DNA of 64,000 nucleotides from Nitrososphaerota archaeon. Lineage in GTDB: Archaea; Thermoproteota; Nitrososphaeria; Nitrososphaerales; JACPRH01. The notes under the pieces are model-generated. The model saw nothing but the letters and a program-made list of their open reading frames with translations, was not told the DNA's origin and ran no database searches. Of the stretch, positions 7,700 through 16,263 are shown piece after piece; the first letter of the stretch is position 1; each line of letters opens with the position of its first letter. Made by a program: the position numbers and the translations under genes. The stretch spans positions 159,777 to 223,776 of the forward strand of contig JAMCPI010000012.1 in assembly GCA_023379805.1 (NCBI GenBank). Reading direction: 5' to 3'.

Positions 7700-10384
7700 T
7701 CATTCCTCTTCCTTTGTCTCCACGAGTTTTGCCTTTTTTATGGCTTCGTTCAACTTGGTTAGCAGCCCCGCATCTCCCTTGAAATAGGCTTTTACCACCG
7801 CATTTTCTTTCAGTCTACCAGATTCGATGATCGTTCTTATTATCTTCACATTTTTTGCGTATGTTTCGTTAGTTATAGTACGTATTAGTCCAGTTTCTTT
7901 CGAATATTTGCTCGAGTAATCTTGTTCAATCTCTTCAGCTAGGTAGTGAGTGAGGCCCTCATCTATTTCTCCCCCAAGGACTTTCCTGAGTTCTGGAGCG
8001 CTGTAATGGTGCAGGGCTTCATGCGCAATAACTCCGACGTATTGTTGAGCGGTATGGATTTTTTGATTTAGGTTGTCGTAAAAGGCCGGGACCTCATCTC
8101 CGCCCAGTCCTATGAAATAATTCATCTGAGCGTTCATAATGTAATATCGCTTGACTTCTTCAAACGTCGGCTTATCTGAGGAGACTGATCCTTTGTATTT
8201 CTCAATTATCTTTTTCTTCTGATCTTCCTTTAATTTGCTGGCATCTCGTTCAGCTAACTTCGCAGCGAACTCGTACTTTGCTTTGATCAATCCCAATTTA
8301 TCCTTGTGCCAGATAATTATATCCTTCAATGGAGTTTTGAACGCAGCTTTTTCTATGTAGTCCTTCCAGTTATCTTGAATTAGTTTCTCAACTCGATTTA
8401 CCGTTTCTTCCATCTCGGGAGGAAGTTTCTCAGACTCTGGCTGATCTGCTGGTGGCTTTTGCCTCTGAACAACGGTGGAGCATGATTCTGTTTGGATGGA
8501 CTCTTGTTGTACCGTGTGAACCAACTCATGCGCCAATGTCTTTAATCCGTTGGTTCTGCTAAGCGATTTGTACTCTTCACTAAATACTATATCTTTCCCA
8601 ACCGTATATGCTAATGCGTTCAACGCCTTTGCAGACTCGGCGGCTTTCGCATCGGTATGTACCCGCACATTGCTGAAGTTATGTCCAAAACGGGTCTCCA
8701 TGAAAGTACGTGTTGACAACTCTATCGGATCGCCTGAACCCATGTTCCCAAGAAGATTATCCGAGATTGCTGCGCTTCTCGAACCGTTGGATGTCCACTG
8801 GGAAGCCGTTTCTCCCATGTCTCTGCTCTCTGCGTAGGGTGTCGCATCAGCAGCATAAGGCATATGTCTCTGATTGCTAGGGTAAGTGGAAGTCGGCTGC
8901 ATTACAGCTTCGGCCACTCTATCCGCCTCCTGTTCGTAAATGTCGTCAGGTTGTCCAACGATAAGCTTCGGTTGGATTGTCTTGGGGGTATCGGTTTGCT
9001 TTGCTGGCGTGTTGGTTCGTTTTTTCAGTTTCGTTTTAAGTTCATTGAACTCCTTATCAAACCTCTTTAATCTCTCTAGGAACACCGGATCGTATTCCTC
9101 TTCATCATATGTTTTTGTGCCCAGAAACTCTACAGTTGGCTTCACCTTTTCTGTATGACCTGTTCCACTATCTTGATAATACGTTATGAACCAAGCGTGA
9201 AGCATCTCATGAAAGAGCGAGTCTGAGACAGATGCAGGGTCTCTATCCACAATTTTTTCCACCAGCTCGATTGAACCTCTCCCAGTCGGTACGGACACTG
9301 TAGTCCTTTGCCCCGCAGTGACATACACATCGAATAAGTTTGGCCCAACTGGATCGCAGTACCCCGCGGGTTCTCCCGAAGTAGGAATGTTTTTGCCGTC
9401 AGCGACGAAATAGACTTTTACCGTAACTGACTTGCTTTCTAGGTCGCTAACAACCTCTTTTCCTATGGGAACAGCTAGAAAGAGCCCGATTGCACTCTTT
9501 ATATTCTCTTCATCAAGTTTCTTCTCCTTAAAGCTTGGATGCGAGAAGTAAGATACTTTTCCTGAAGGAAATTTATTGCGTTTCTTTACTTCACGCTGTG
9601 CACTACCTGCTTTCTGCCTATACAATTTGGCTGGTAAGACGATTCCTTGATACTGCTGCACAAAGTGTGTCAACTCATGCGCTAGCAGTAGCTGTCCTTC
9701 GCTTGATCGCGGGTTGTACTGCCCTTCTCCAAACACTATGTTCCTCCCGACCGTAAACGCCCTCGCGTTCATTGCCCGCGCTACCTCTGTGGCCTTCGCA
9801 CCGGTGTGAATGTTTACCCTACTGAAGTCGTGTCCAAAGCGAGGCTCAAAGAAAGATAGTTCAGATTCAGGTAATGGCTGGCCGCCTTCGCCTACCGCGT
9901 CATCAACAATACTTTCGGTGTCAGAAGGAGGAGGAAGCACGGTTGAGCCGTCAGAGATGCGCTGTTTAGCCCGAGGCATCTCTCTTCTTTCCTCTTCTTC
10001 CTGATTCTTCTTCATTTCTCCGTCTAGCGGTTGTCTTAGCAGTTTCTCTTTTCCTTCGAAGTGTAACTTTGGACGGTTGTTTTGCTTCGGACTAGGCGAA
10101 ATTGAGTTTTCTATCTTACTCAAGGTTTCACCTGTTTGCATTACCTGTTCAGCAACGTGATATGCCTCAAGTTCAAGAGAATCATTTGGCTGACTCACTT
10201 TCAGCTTGGCTTGAATAATAGGGTGAGTTGCTATTGTAATGCGGTTTCCAAGGATCTGTTGAGGGTGCTGGATCGGATAACCTACGTATTGATCTTTAAT
10301 TGTTTTACCTTCAGACTTTACCTTAGGAGATCTCCACATATCCGTAGAAACTTTGTTCTTTTCCGCACGGCAAAATCCACACAA
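7700..10384 (-). CDS. Candidate eCIS effector: tandem of two DUF4157-plus-metallopeptidase units
   Basis: An 894-residue protein built as two similar halves. Each half has a leader motif (QAKLKVSQPNDSLELEA; QPKLIVGQPDDIYEQEADRVAEAVM) and a DUF4157/eCIS-core domain with FGHDFS or FGHNFS and an HExxH (HELTH at 236-240, HELVH at 619-623). A further zincin-like region follows in each: HEMLHAWFITYYQDSGTGH at 392-410 and HEALHHYS at 788-795 with GGEIDEGLTHYLAEEI after it. DUF4157 proteins are associated with eCIS loci as probable payloads. Four zinc-binding motifs in one chain suggest a two-warhead protease toxin; that is inference. There is no signal peptide, as expected for cargo loaded into the tube. 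It is encoded against the flanking structural genes, after a membrane protein gene on the same strand. Confidence 0.85.
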   Translation of the reverse strand: MCGFCRAEKNKVSTDMWRSPKVKSEGKTIKDQYVGYPIQHPQQILGNRITIATHPIIQAKLKVSQPNDSLELEAYHVAEQVMQTGETLSKIENSISPSPKQNNRPKLHFEGKEKLLRQPLDGEMKKNQEEEERREMPRAKQRISDGSTVLPPPSDTESIVDDAVGEGGQPLPESELSFFEPRFGHDFSRVNIHTGAKATEVARAMNARAFTVGRNIVFGEGQYNPRSSEGQLLLAHELTHFVQQYQGIVLPAKLYRQKAGSAQREVKKRNKFPSGKVSYFSHPSFKEKKLDEENIKSAIGLFLAVPIGKEVVSDLESKSVTVKVYFVADGKNIPTSGEPAGYCDPVGPNLFDVYVTAGQRTTVSVPTGRGSIELVEKIVDRDPASVSDSLFHEMLHAWFITYYQDSGTGHTEKVKPTVEFLGTKTYDEEEYDPVFLERLKRFDKEFNELKTKLKKRTNTPAKQTDTPKTIQPKLIVGQPDDIYEQEADRVAEAVMQPTSTYPSNQRHMPYAADATPYAESRDMGETASQWTSNGSRSAAISDNLLGNMGSGDPIELSTRTFMETRFGHNFSNVRVHTDAKAAESAKALNALAYTVGKDIVFSEEYKSLSRTNGLKTLAHELVHTVQQESIQTESCSTVVQRQKPPADQPESEKLPPEMEETVNRVEKLIQDNWKDYIEKAAFKTPLKDIIIWHKDKLGLIKAKYEFAAKLAERDASKLKEDQKKKIIEKYKGSVSSDKPTFEEVKRYYIMNAQMNYFIGLGGDEVPAFYDNLNQKIHTAQQYVGVIAHEALHHYSAPELRKVLGGEIDEGLTHYLAEEIEQDYSSKYSKETGLIRTITNETYAKNVKIIRTIIESGRLKENAVVKAYFKGDAGLLTKLNEAIKKAKLVETKEEE

Positions 10385-10495
10385 AAATGCTCACCAACCA
10401 TCGCTGCGTTCCAAAAAATCTTTCTGACCTTGACCTCTAATGCTCCTTTAAGCCGAGATGATTATCGTCAAATTCCTCTATCCTGCTCCTCGTAC

Positions 10496-11407
10496 TTATT
10501 GCAGAGGCTTCTTTAGTCGCGGGTCTTCGGTATAATAGGGGCAGTTTTCGTTTCCTATTGATGTTTCACAATTAGGCCAAACCTTAGGTGTTAGCTTTCC
10601 GCTTTGATAGTGTTCGTGAACTTTGGGGCAAAAATCTAGATCCAACGTCTTTGGGCCACCCAAAATACGGGTCACAATATTCTCTCTTTCTTCTGGGTCA
10701 CTATAATTTTTATGATATGTTCTGTTATAGGCGTTTTCATAGATAGCCAACGTTTCATCAAGTAGTGAATTCAGGGCTTTTTTTGTTCTCTTGATGTACT
10801 GTTGATAATAGATGTTTCTTTTATAATCATTCTCGATGATTGCACTCCTTGCGTTCTCAGCGTTATGTGGTGCGATTATCATCTGGTAGATTCCGTAAGC
10901 TGCTCCAGCCGCCAAGACTGCTGCTGAATAAATGACTCCTTCAGGGATGTTGATGTTCATAATACCAAAAATGTAGCCTACAAGCACAGTGCCTGCGGCG
11001 CCGCCTCCGGTTGCGAAAAGTCTTGGAAGTGAACTCTGCAGATCCCTTGCCGTCCTTTCATAAGACTGGATGTTCTTGATTTGAGTATCCATCACCTCAT
11101 CAACCTCCTTAAAGTTCTGGTCTCGGCCTTTGTAGATAATCTGTAGGCTTCGGAGCGATGCGTAAATGGCTGCGACCACATTATCCACGTATACTTTATC
11201 TTTTTCTGCTTCCCGGTTTTTCTGAGCTAACTCGTTCGTGTGTTTTATAATCTGGTTCAAATGCAGCCGTATATTCTCCGCATTCTCTTGGGCATCTACA
11301 CTACTCGTGTTTCCAACAGTTAGACCCCAGGCGAAACTTAAAGCTCGCTCCGGTAGAATGGGTGGAGTGTGATCTTTATTTTCTTTAGCGATTGGTTCGC
11401 TGCTCAA
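10496..11407 (-). CDS. Membrane protein with coiled-coil flank, function unknown
   Basis: A 303-residue protein I do not recognise. Residues about 45-135 are charged and helical (NIRLHLNQIIKHTNELAQKNREAEKD and following). Two hydrophobic helices rich in Gly/Ala come next (LFATGGGAAGTVLVGYIFGIMN and VIYSAAVLAAGAAYGIYQMII), then another helical region. The Cys/His-containing C-terminus (DFCPKVHEHY, NCETSIGNENCPYY) could bind a metal. It lies 111 bases upstream of the four-HExxH effector on the same strand and may be co-transcribed with it. It could therefore be a membrane-acting partner, an immunity protein or a second cargo. None of these is shown by sequence. Its right flank is an intergenic region shared with the divergent ParB-like gene. 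Confidence 0.72.
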   Translation of the reverse strand: MSSEPIAKENKDHTPPILPERALSFAWGLTVGNTSSVDAQENAENIRLHLNQIIKHTNELAQKNREAEKDKVYVDNVVAAIYASLRSLQIIYKGRDQNFKEVDEVMDTQIKNIQSYERTARDLQSSLPRLFATGGGAAGTVLVGYIFGIMNINIPEGVIYSAAVLAAGAAYGIYQMIIAPHNAENARSAIIENDYKRNIYYQQYIKRTKKALNSLLDETLAIYENAYNRTYHKNYSDPEERENIVTRILGGPKTLDLDFCPKVHEHYQSGKLTPKVWPNCETSIGNENCPYYTEDPRLKKPLQ

Positions 11408-11762
11408 TTTAGAAATCGGTCATACAGCAATAATAGTAGTTAATAAGGATAAATATGCCGCAAATATTGTGTTATATTATAGCCTAAGATGGCGCTCTTT
11501 CTTTAGAATCTTAACGTGACTGGTGAAGGCTGAAAGAACAGCAGAGCCTTCCAATAGATGCTTCTTATCGATGAAAAGATTTTTGGATTACAAACAAACT
11601 TGTGACTCTACACTACTGTTTTTCAGATAGTCTCTGCGTGACTCGCTTACATGTTAACTGATTGTGTAATCAATTAGTGAAAATAATGAGAATTTTTTAC
11701 CTAGTGTGGTCATCTTCTTACATTTATGCTGATTACCGGATAAGTATAATAGATACCATGCG
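11408..11762. other. Intergenic region between divergent genes
   Basis: No gene is visible. The stretch is AT-rich and must hold the promoters of the membrane-protein/effector unit (leftward) and of the ParB-like gene (rightward). The rightward TATA-like element at 11741-11750 is listed separately. Confidence 0.5.
11741..11750 (+). promoter_or_regulatory. TATA-like element of the ParB-like gene
   Basis: TAAGTATAAT lies about 27 bases upstream of the ATG at 11775. This is the right spacing for an almost leaderless archaeal transcript and supports that start. Confidence 0.45.
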
Positions 11763-11774
11763 TTGTGGTTTGCA

Positions 11775-12638
11775 ATGGCAAATTCTATGGTTTATGCCTC
11801 CTCAATTGCGGGGGTCATAGAGGATGTTCCTATACACAAAATCGGGTACCCAGCGAATTGCCTGCGCTCTAACTTAGCGGGTCTTACTGAGCTAGCTGCT
11901 TCAATTAGGCGAAACGGCTTGCTGCAGCCGATTGTAGTGAGGCTGGTTAATGATCACTTCGAAGTTGTAGCTGGAAACAGGAGACTTAAGGCCTGCGAGC
12001 TTTTGAAGTGGAGAAAAATCACATGCCATGTAGTGGAAATGGATGACAGGACTGCATTCGAGTTTTCTCTAATTGAGAACATTCAGCGAGAAACACTTTC
12101 AGCAGTAGAAGAAGCTAGGGCCTTCAAGAAGTACGTTACAGATTTTGGATGGGGAGGTGTTTCAGAGCTTGCAAAGAGGATCGACAAAAGCCCAAGCTAC
12201 GTTACAAAGCGGATGAACCTACTGAACCTACCTGATGGTATTGTACGGTTTGTCGATGAGATGTCGCTAAGCGCAAGTGTAGCTGAGGAGCTGTTCCCCG
12301 TCAAAGATTCCTCGAAACAATCAGAACTGGCAGCATTAATAATGAAGAGGCATCTTTCTCTAAGAAATACTCGTGAACTTGTGGATCAGTACAAAGCTGG
12401 CCGTTCTGTTAATTCCCCAGACTGTGTCCCAGACATTGAACAGAAGAAAAGGGTCTTCGACAAACTAATTGTAATATTGCGGGTGGCTCTGAAAAACACA
12501 GGCGAATTGGTAAACGATCACGAAGATGAATGGATGTTGCATGAAATATTGATGCAGCACAAAAGCATGCTGCACCGCCAAATTGATCTCCTGATAAAGG
12601 AAAGGCGCAAATTCAATAATAGGCTGCTCGCTTCCTGA
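11775..12638 (+). CDS. ParB/Spo0J-like DNA-binding protein within the eCIS cluster
   Basis: A 287-residue ParB-family protein. The N-terminal CTPase-type domain has VPIHKIGYPANCLRSN, LAASIRRNGLLQPIVVR, FEVVAGNRRLKACELLKW and FSLIENIQRETLSAVEEARAFKK (the GxRRxxA and ENIQR boxes). A helix-turn-helix follows (VSELAKRIDKSPSYVTKRMNLLNLP). ParB proteins bind parS-like palindromes and spread along DNA. Some family members act as transcription factors instead. No ParA ATPase is in the window, so a regulator of the injection locus is at least as likely as a partition factor. The start at ATG 11775 is chosen from the TATA spacing; ATG 11787 is the alternative. A perfect 18-bp palindrome begins on the base after its stop codon. 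Confidence 0.88.
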   Translation: MANSMVYASSIAGVIEDVPIHKIGYPANCLRSNLAGLTELAASIRRNGLLQPIVVRLVNDHFEVVAGNRRLKACELLKWRKITCHVVEMDDRTAFEFSLIENIQRETLSAVEEARAFKKYVTDFGWGGVSELAKRIDKSPSYVTKRMNLLNLPDGIVRFVDEMSLSASVAEELFPVKDSSKQSELAALIMKRHLSLRNTRELVDQYKAGRSVNSPDCVPDIEQKKRVFDKLIVILRVALKNTGELVNDHEDEWMLHEILMQHKSMLHRQIDLLIKERRKFNNRLLAS

Positions 12639-12656
12639 TTTTTCGGCGCCGAAAAA
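12639..12656. repeat. Perfect 18-bp palindrome after the ParB-like gene
   Basis: TTTTTCGGCGCCGAAAAA is fully self-complementary and starts immediately after the TGA at 12636-12638. Two readings fit: a parS-like or operator site for the ParB-like protein, or a short hairpin acting in termination. Its size resembles the 16-bp parS palindrome, but the sequence is different. Confidence 0.6.
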
Positions 12657-12839
12657 ATTATTTCACCGCAGGCACTCTTTGTCAAACCTATGTTTAACCG
12701 GTAGTGGGCTATATGCCAAAAGCGTTAAAAACTTCATCCAGATAATTGGATAAAAACCGGCATGAGCACCCCTTCTTCAGACTGCGCATCTGCTAAGATT
12801 AACCTAACTACTGTACAGCAGAAAGGAAAGTGAGACGCG

Positions 12840-13175
12840 ATGCCTGGATATATCGTACAAGTCGGAGCCACTGCAATGTGTCCTCATGGTGGACAGGTAA
12901 CCATCGTTTCCTCAAACACAAAGGTTCTTGCAGGTGGACAGCCTGTAGCCACACAGTCGGATACCTTCACAATTGCTGGCTGCGCCTTCACGATCCCGCC
13001 AAGCAAGCCGCAACCGTGCGTCACAGTAAAGTGGCTGGTTCCCGCAACAAGAGTCAAGGTTAGCGGTAACCCGGTGATTCTGCAGAACAGTACCGGGCTA
13101 TGCCAAACTGGAGAGCAGATTCCTCAGGGTCCTCCTAATGTAACGATGACTCAGGTAAGGGTCAAGGGAACCTAA
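12840..13175 (+). CDS. PAAR-like spike-tip protein (Afp10-like)
   Basis: A 111-residue protein with the PAAR/DUF4280-like pattern: GATAMCPHGGQVTIVSSNTKVLAGGQPVATQSDTFTIAGCAF, then PCVTVKW, then the GNPVILQNSTGLCQTGE repeat. These proteins form a small cone on the spike trimer, often around a metal held by Cys/His residues (C14, H16 and later cysteines are visible). It opens the second plus-strand structural block and is followed one base after its stop by the gp25-like gene. The ATG at 12840 follows an AGGAAAG stretch 11-17 bases upstream. Spike and tip genes are about 5 kb apart, separated by the opposite-strand effector unit. Confidence 0.88.
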   Translation: MPGYIVQVGATAMCPHGGQVTIVSSNTKVLAGGQPVATQSDTFTIAGCAFTIPPSKPQPCVTVKWLVPATRVKVSGNPVILQNSTGLCQTGEQIPQGPPNVTMTQVRVKGT

Positions 13176-13176
13176 G

Positions 13177-13536
13177 ATGACTCAGTACAGCTTTCCATTC
13201 AATGTCGATGGACGCGGACGTACATCGGTGGCAAGTGAAGACGAGCACATCAAGCAGTTGATTGAACAGGTTCTGTTCACAGCACTGGGTGAAAGGGTCA
13301 ACCGGCCGACATTCGGTAGCGGAGTGGGCCAGCTGCTGTTTGCGCCGAACAGCAACGAGCTTGCTTCCGCCACGCACTTCATTGTTCAGGGTGCCTTGCA
13401 GCAGTGGCTTGGAGATATTATTCAAGTAGAATCTGTCGTTGTGACTAACGAGGACTCCACTTTACATGTAGTGGTTCAATATATGGTGAAACGCAACCAG
13501 CAGCGGCGGGTAACTGAGTACTCCAAGGAGGTCTAA
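13177..13536 (+). CDS. Baseplate wedge protein, gp25-like (Afp9-like)
   Basis: A 119-residue protein with the gp25/W lysozyme-like family pattern: SFPFNVDGRGRTSVASEDEHIKQLIEQVLFTALGERVNRPTFGSGVGQLLFAPNS, and later HFIVQGALQQWLGDIIQVESV. In contractile tails this small protein links the sheath to the baseplate wedge. It begins one base after the PAAR stop and ends at 13536. An AAGGAGGT within its last codons is the ribosome-binding site for the next gene. Confidence 0.92.
   Translation: MTQYSFPFNVDGRGRTSVASEDEHIKQLIEQVLFTALGERVNRPTFGSGVGQLLFAPNSNELASATHFIVQGALQQWLGDIIQVESVVVTNEDSTLHVVVQYMVKRNQQRRVTEYSKEV
13525..13532 (+). promoter_or_regulatory. Shine-Dalgarno site that decides a CTG start
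   Basis: AAGGAGGT lies inside the end of the gp25-like gene. Seven bases separate it from CTG at 13540, which is in frame with the long wedge-protein reading frame. The nearby ATG at 13551 is out of frame and stops at once. Confidence 0.7.
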
Positions 13537-13539
13537 CTG

Positions 13540-16263
13540 CTGCAAATCAAATGTGAAAGCGACGCAAGGCGCTCGGCTGTTAGAGATCATCCCACAATCA
13601 ACGGCGTCGACTACCTCGACGTTCGTACGATACAGAACACTGACAAAACCTATCCGAACCCCCTTATAATCGTCTATTGCTTCAAGCCTGTAACCGGTCT
13701 GACCGCCGATAATGTGCTTATCAGCGGCGGGGTCAGGGTTAAGGATGTCAAAGCGGAGTGGGCCTGCACCGCCACAGACTTTTCTGCTGCTGACACTAGA
13801 GTATCGGAAGCAGAGCTCTTTGTCATAAACAATGAGATTGATCAGAAAGAGAACACGCTGGTTATCCGCTCGAGCAACCGCGGTGACTTTTCGACGTACA
13901 TGCTGAGTTTGGTTGAGTCGGTTGACGCGCCTGATACTCCAGCCACCGGTTTTGATGTTATGCTTTCTAAAGTAGAATTCTCGTTTAAGGTTGAGTGTCC
14001 GAGCGATTTCGACTGCGCGTCCGCTGAGACGCAGTTACAGAGGGATCTGGTTGAACCGGTCATAGACTACATGGCGAAGGATTACGCCAGCTTTCGTAGA
14101 CTTATGCTTGACAGGTTGTCTCTGATACTTCCTGATTGGAAGGAAAGGAATCCTGCTGATGTAGGCATCATGCTTGTTGAGCTTATGGCGTACGTTGGTG
14201 ACCACCTGAGCTACTTTCAGGATGCGGTTGCGAGCGAGGCTTATCTGGAGACTGCGAGAAGACGTGTTTCAGCAGTAAGACAGGCTAGGCTTCTAGATTA
14301 CTCTGTACACGACGGTTGTAACGCTAGGGCATGGGTGTGTTTCAAATGCGGGTCGGACGGAATATCTCTACCTAAGAAGACGGTGCTCCTCACAAGAGCC
14401 GAAAACGACCAGAACATTATAGTTAGGGGTGATGATGTAGAGTTCGAAGTAGCTAAGGGTGCAGAAGCCTTCGAAACAATGTACGATACCAATTTGTATG
14501 AGAGCAAAAACAATCTCTCATTCTATAGTTGGGACGAGACTAACTGCTGGTTACCGGCGGGCTCAACCTCCGCAACAATCGAGAACACCGTGAACAAGAT
14601 TGAGATCTTTACATGGGAAAAAGTGCCAGGAGACGATACTGAGGACCTAACAAAGTTCCTTGCAAGGAACTTTGAATTTGACTGGTTAGAACGTGCAGCC
14701 ATCACGAAAAGTGGTGACACAGTAAGTTTCAGTTACGAGGATAACACAGTCTCACTGACGATGGGAGAACATACGATTAATCTCTACGTCAACGGGAGCA
14801 AGGTATACGAGTTCGATGTATCCGAGGATCCAACCTCACATGAGCACAGTGTCCTATCATCAAGCCTCCAAGTAGGAGACATCCTGATTTTTGAAGAGAA
14901 GAGTCTGTCCTCAGGCGGTACCGCTGACCCATCGCATCGCCATGCCGTGCGGCTTACATCTGTCACGACTAGTAAAGATGATCTTACAGGGACTCCTGTG
15001 CTGGAGATAGAGTGGAACCAAGAGGATGCGCTTCCGTTTTCATTATGTGTTGTGAAGGACGGGCAGCCTATCAGTAATATCTACGGCAATGTTGTGCTAG
15101 CGGATCACGGCTACACTAGGACAGAGGATCTTAAGACTACAATAGTGACCGGTGAATATTATCCAAAGTTGAGCAGAAAGCCCTTGACCCAAGCGGGGCC
15201 CGACTTTGACGCGTCCGCCGGATCCGGTGAGTCAGCTGCTTCTGCGTTCAACTACGAGATTAGAAGTGTGAAGCCAGACATATCTCTGGTGGATGGTGAT
15301 GGGTTGACGTGGCTACCTCAAAGGGATCTGTTATCAAGCGATGAGTTTGCTCGTGAGTTTGTGGTGGAAACCGAAAACGACGGCTCAGCCTTCATCCGGT
15401 TTGACAACAGCAATAAGGCGAGCTGGGCCAACGAGATTACTGAAGGGAGCTTCACCCCTCTCAATACTACCTACCGGATTGGTAACGGTAAAATGGGCAA
15501 TGTGGGCGCAGGCTCTATCAAACGCCTCTTCATTGACGAGAGTGAACCTGCGATAAGCGGCTTAGCGGATATCCAGGAAATTTTCAATCCTATGCCCGCA
15601 AGTGGCGGAGAAGATCCTGAAGTTATCGAAAGTGTTCGGCAACATGCTCCGCAGGCCTTTCGGGTTCAGGAAAGAGCAGTTACCGAATCAGATTATGCGG
15701 AGGTGCTTAAGCGTCATCCTCAGGTTCAACGGGCAGTTGCGACAAAGACCTGGACAGGAAGCTGGTACACAATGTTCGTGGCTGTTGATCGAGTGGGCGG
15801 CAAACCGGTAGATGAGGCGTTCAAAAGCGAGATTATGGGTTTTCTTGAAAGGTACAGGCTCGCAGGATACGATGTGGAAATACAGGAGCCGATTTACGTT
15901 CCACTCACGATTTCACTTTATGTCTGCATGAAGAAGGGATACTTCGCAGGCGAGTTGAAAGAGGAACTCTTGAAGGCATTCAGCAACAGGGTAGATGAGG
16001 ACGGGCGCAAAGGCTTCTTCCACCCAGATAACTTCACCTTCGGTCAGCCGCTGTACCTCAGCCGGATCTATGAGGCAGCGATGGAGGTTGAGGGTGTTGC
16101 GTCGGTCAATGTGACCGTATTCCAACGATGGGGTAAATCTTCGTACGGTGAGATAGATGATGGCGTAATCAACGTCGAGAAGCAGGAGATAATCAGGCTT
16201 GACAACGATCCTAACTTTGCGGAAAACGGCAAAATCGAGTTCAATTTACGCGGAGGCTCCTGA
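13540..16263 (+). CDS. Baseplate wedge protein, gpJ/gp6-like (Afp11-like) with non-canonical CTG start
   Basis: About 907 residues. The reading frame is open directly from the gp25-like stop. The segment CESDARRSAVRDHPTINGVDYLDV matches the usual eCIS wedge N-terminus and precedes the first conventional start codon (GTG 13714) by more than 50 codons. With a perfect Shine-Dalgarno at 13525-13532, CTG 13540 (or CTG 13537) is the likely start. Family landmarks follow: YMAKDYASFRRLMLDRLSLILPDWKERNPADVGIMLVELMAYVGDHLSYFQDAV, RVQERAVTESDYAEVLKRHPQVQRAVATKTW, and a C-terminal gpJ-like region. A domain at roughly residues 355-427 (bases 14602-14820) is an insertion shared with two other baseplate proteins. 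This protein builds the wedge that triggers sheath contraction. Confidence 0.87.
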   Translation: MQIKCESDARRSAVRDHPTINGVDYLDVRTIQNTDKTYPNPLIIVYCFKPVTGLTADNVLISGGVRVKDVKAEWACTATDFSAADTRVSEAELFVINNEIDQKENTLVIRSSNRGDFSTYMLSLVESVDAPDTPATGFDVMLSKVEFSFKVECPSDFDCASAETQLQRDLVEPVIDYMAKDYASFRRLMLDRLSLILPDWKERNPADVGIMLVELMAYVGDHLSYFQDAVASEAYLETARRRVSAVRQARLLDYSVHDGCNARAWVCFKCGSDGISLPKKTVLLTRAENDQNIIVRGDDVEFEVAKGAEAFETMYDTNLYESKNNLSFYSWDETNCWLPAGSTSATIENTVNKIEIFTWEKVPGDDTEDLTKFLARNFEFDWLERAAITKSGDTVSFSYEDNTVSLTMGEHTINLYVNGSKVYEFDVSEDPTSHEHSVLSSSLQVGDILIFEEKSLSSGGTADPSHRHAVRLTSVTTSKDDLTGTPVLEIEWNQEDALPFSLCVVKDGQPISNIYGNVVLADHGYTRTEDLKTTIVTGEYYPKLSRKPLTQAGPDFDASAGSGESAASAFNYEIRSVKPDISLVDGDGLTWLPQRDLLSSDEFAREFVVETENDGSAFIRFDNSNKASWANEITEGSFTPLNTTYRIGNGKMGNVGAGSIKRLFIDESEPAISGLADIQEIFNPMPASGGEDPEVIESVRQHAPQAFRVQERAVTESDYAEVLKRHPQVQRAVATKTWTGSWYTMFVAVDRVGGKPVDEAFKSEIMGFLERYRLAGYDVEIQEPIYVPLTISLYVCMKKGYFAGELKEELLKAFSNRVDEDGRKGFFHPDNFTFGQPLYLSRIYEAAMEVEGVASVNVTVFQRWGKSSYGEIDDGVINVEKQEIIRLDNDPNFAENGKIEFNLRGGS
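14602..14820 (+). repeat. Interspersed baseplate module, copy 1
   Basis: Encodes IFTWEKVPGDDTED, FLARNFEFDWL and INLYVNGSKVYEFDV inside the first wedge protein. It is one of six copies of a domain of roughly 75-95 residues spread over three proteins. Confidence 0.75.

Noticed and set aside
13714..16263. gpJ-like gene starting at GTG 13714
   Set aside because: The conserved N-terminal segment is encoded in frame upstream, with a perfect Shine-Dalgarno at a CTG.
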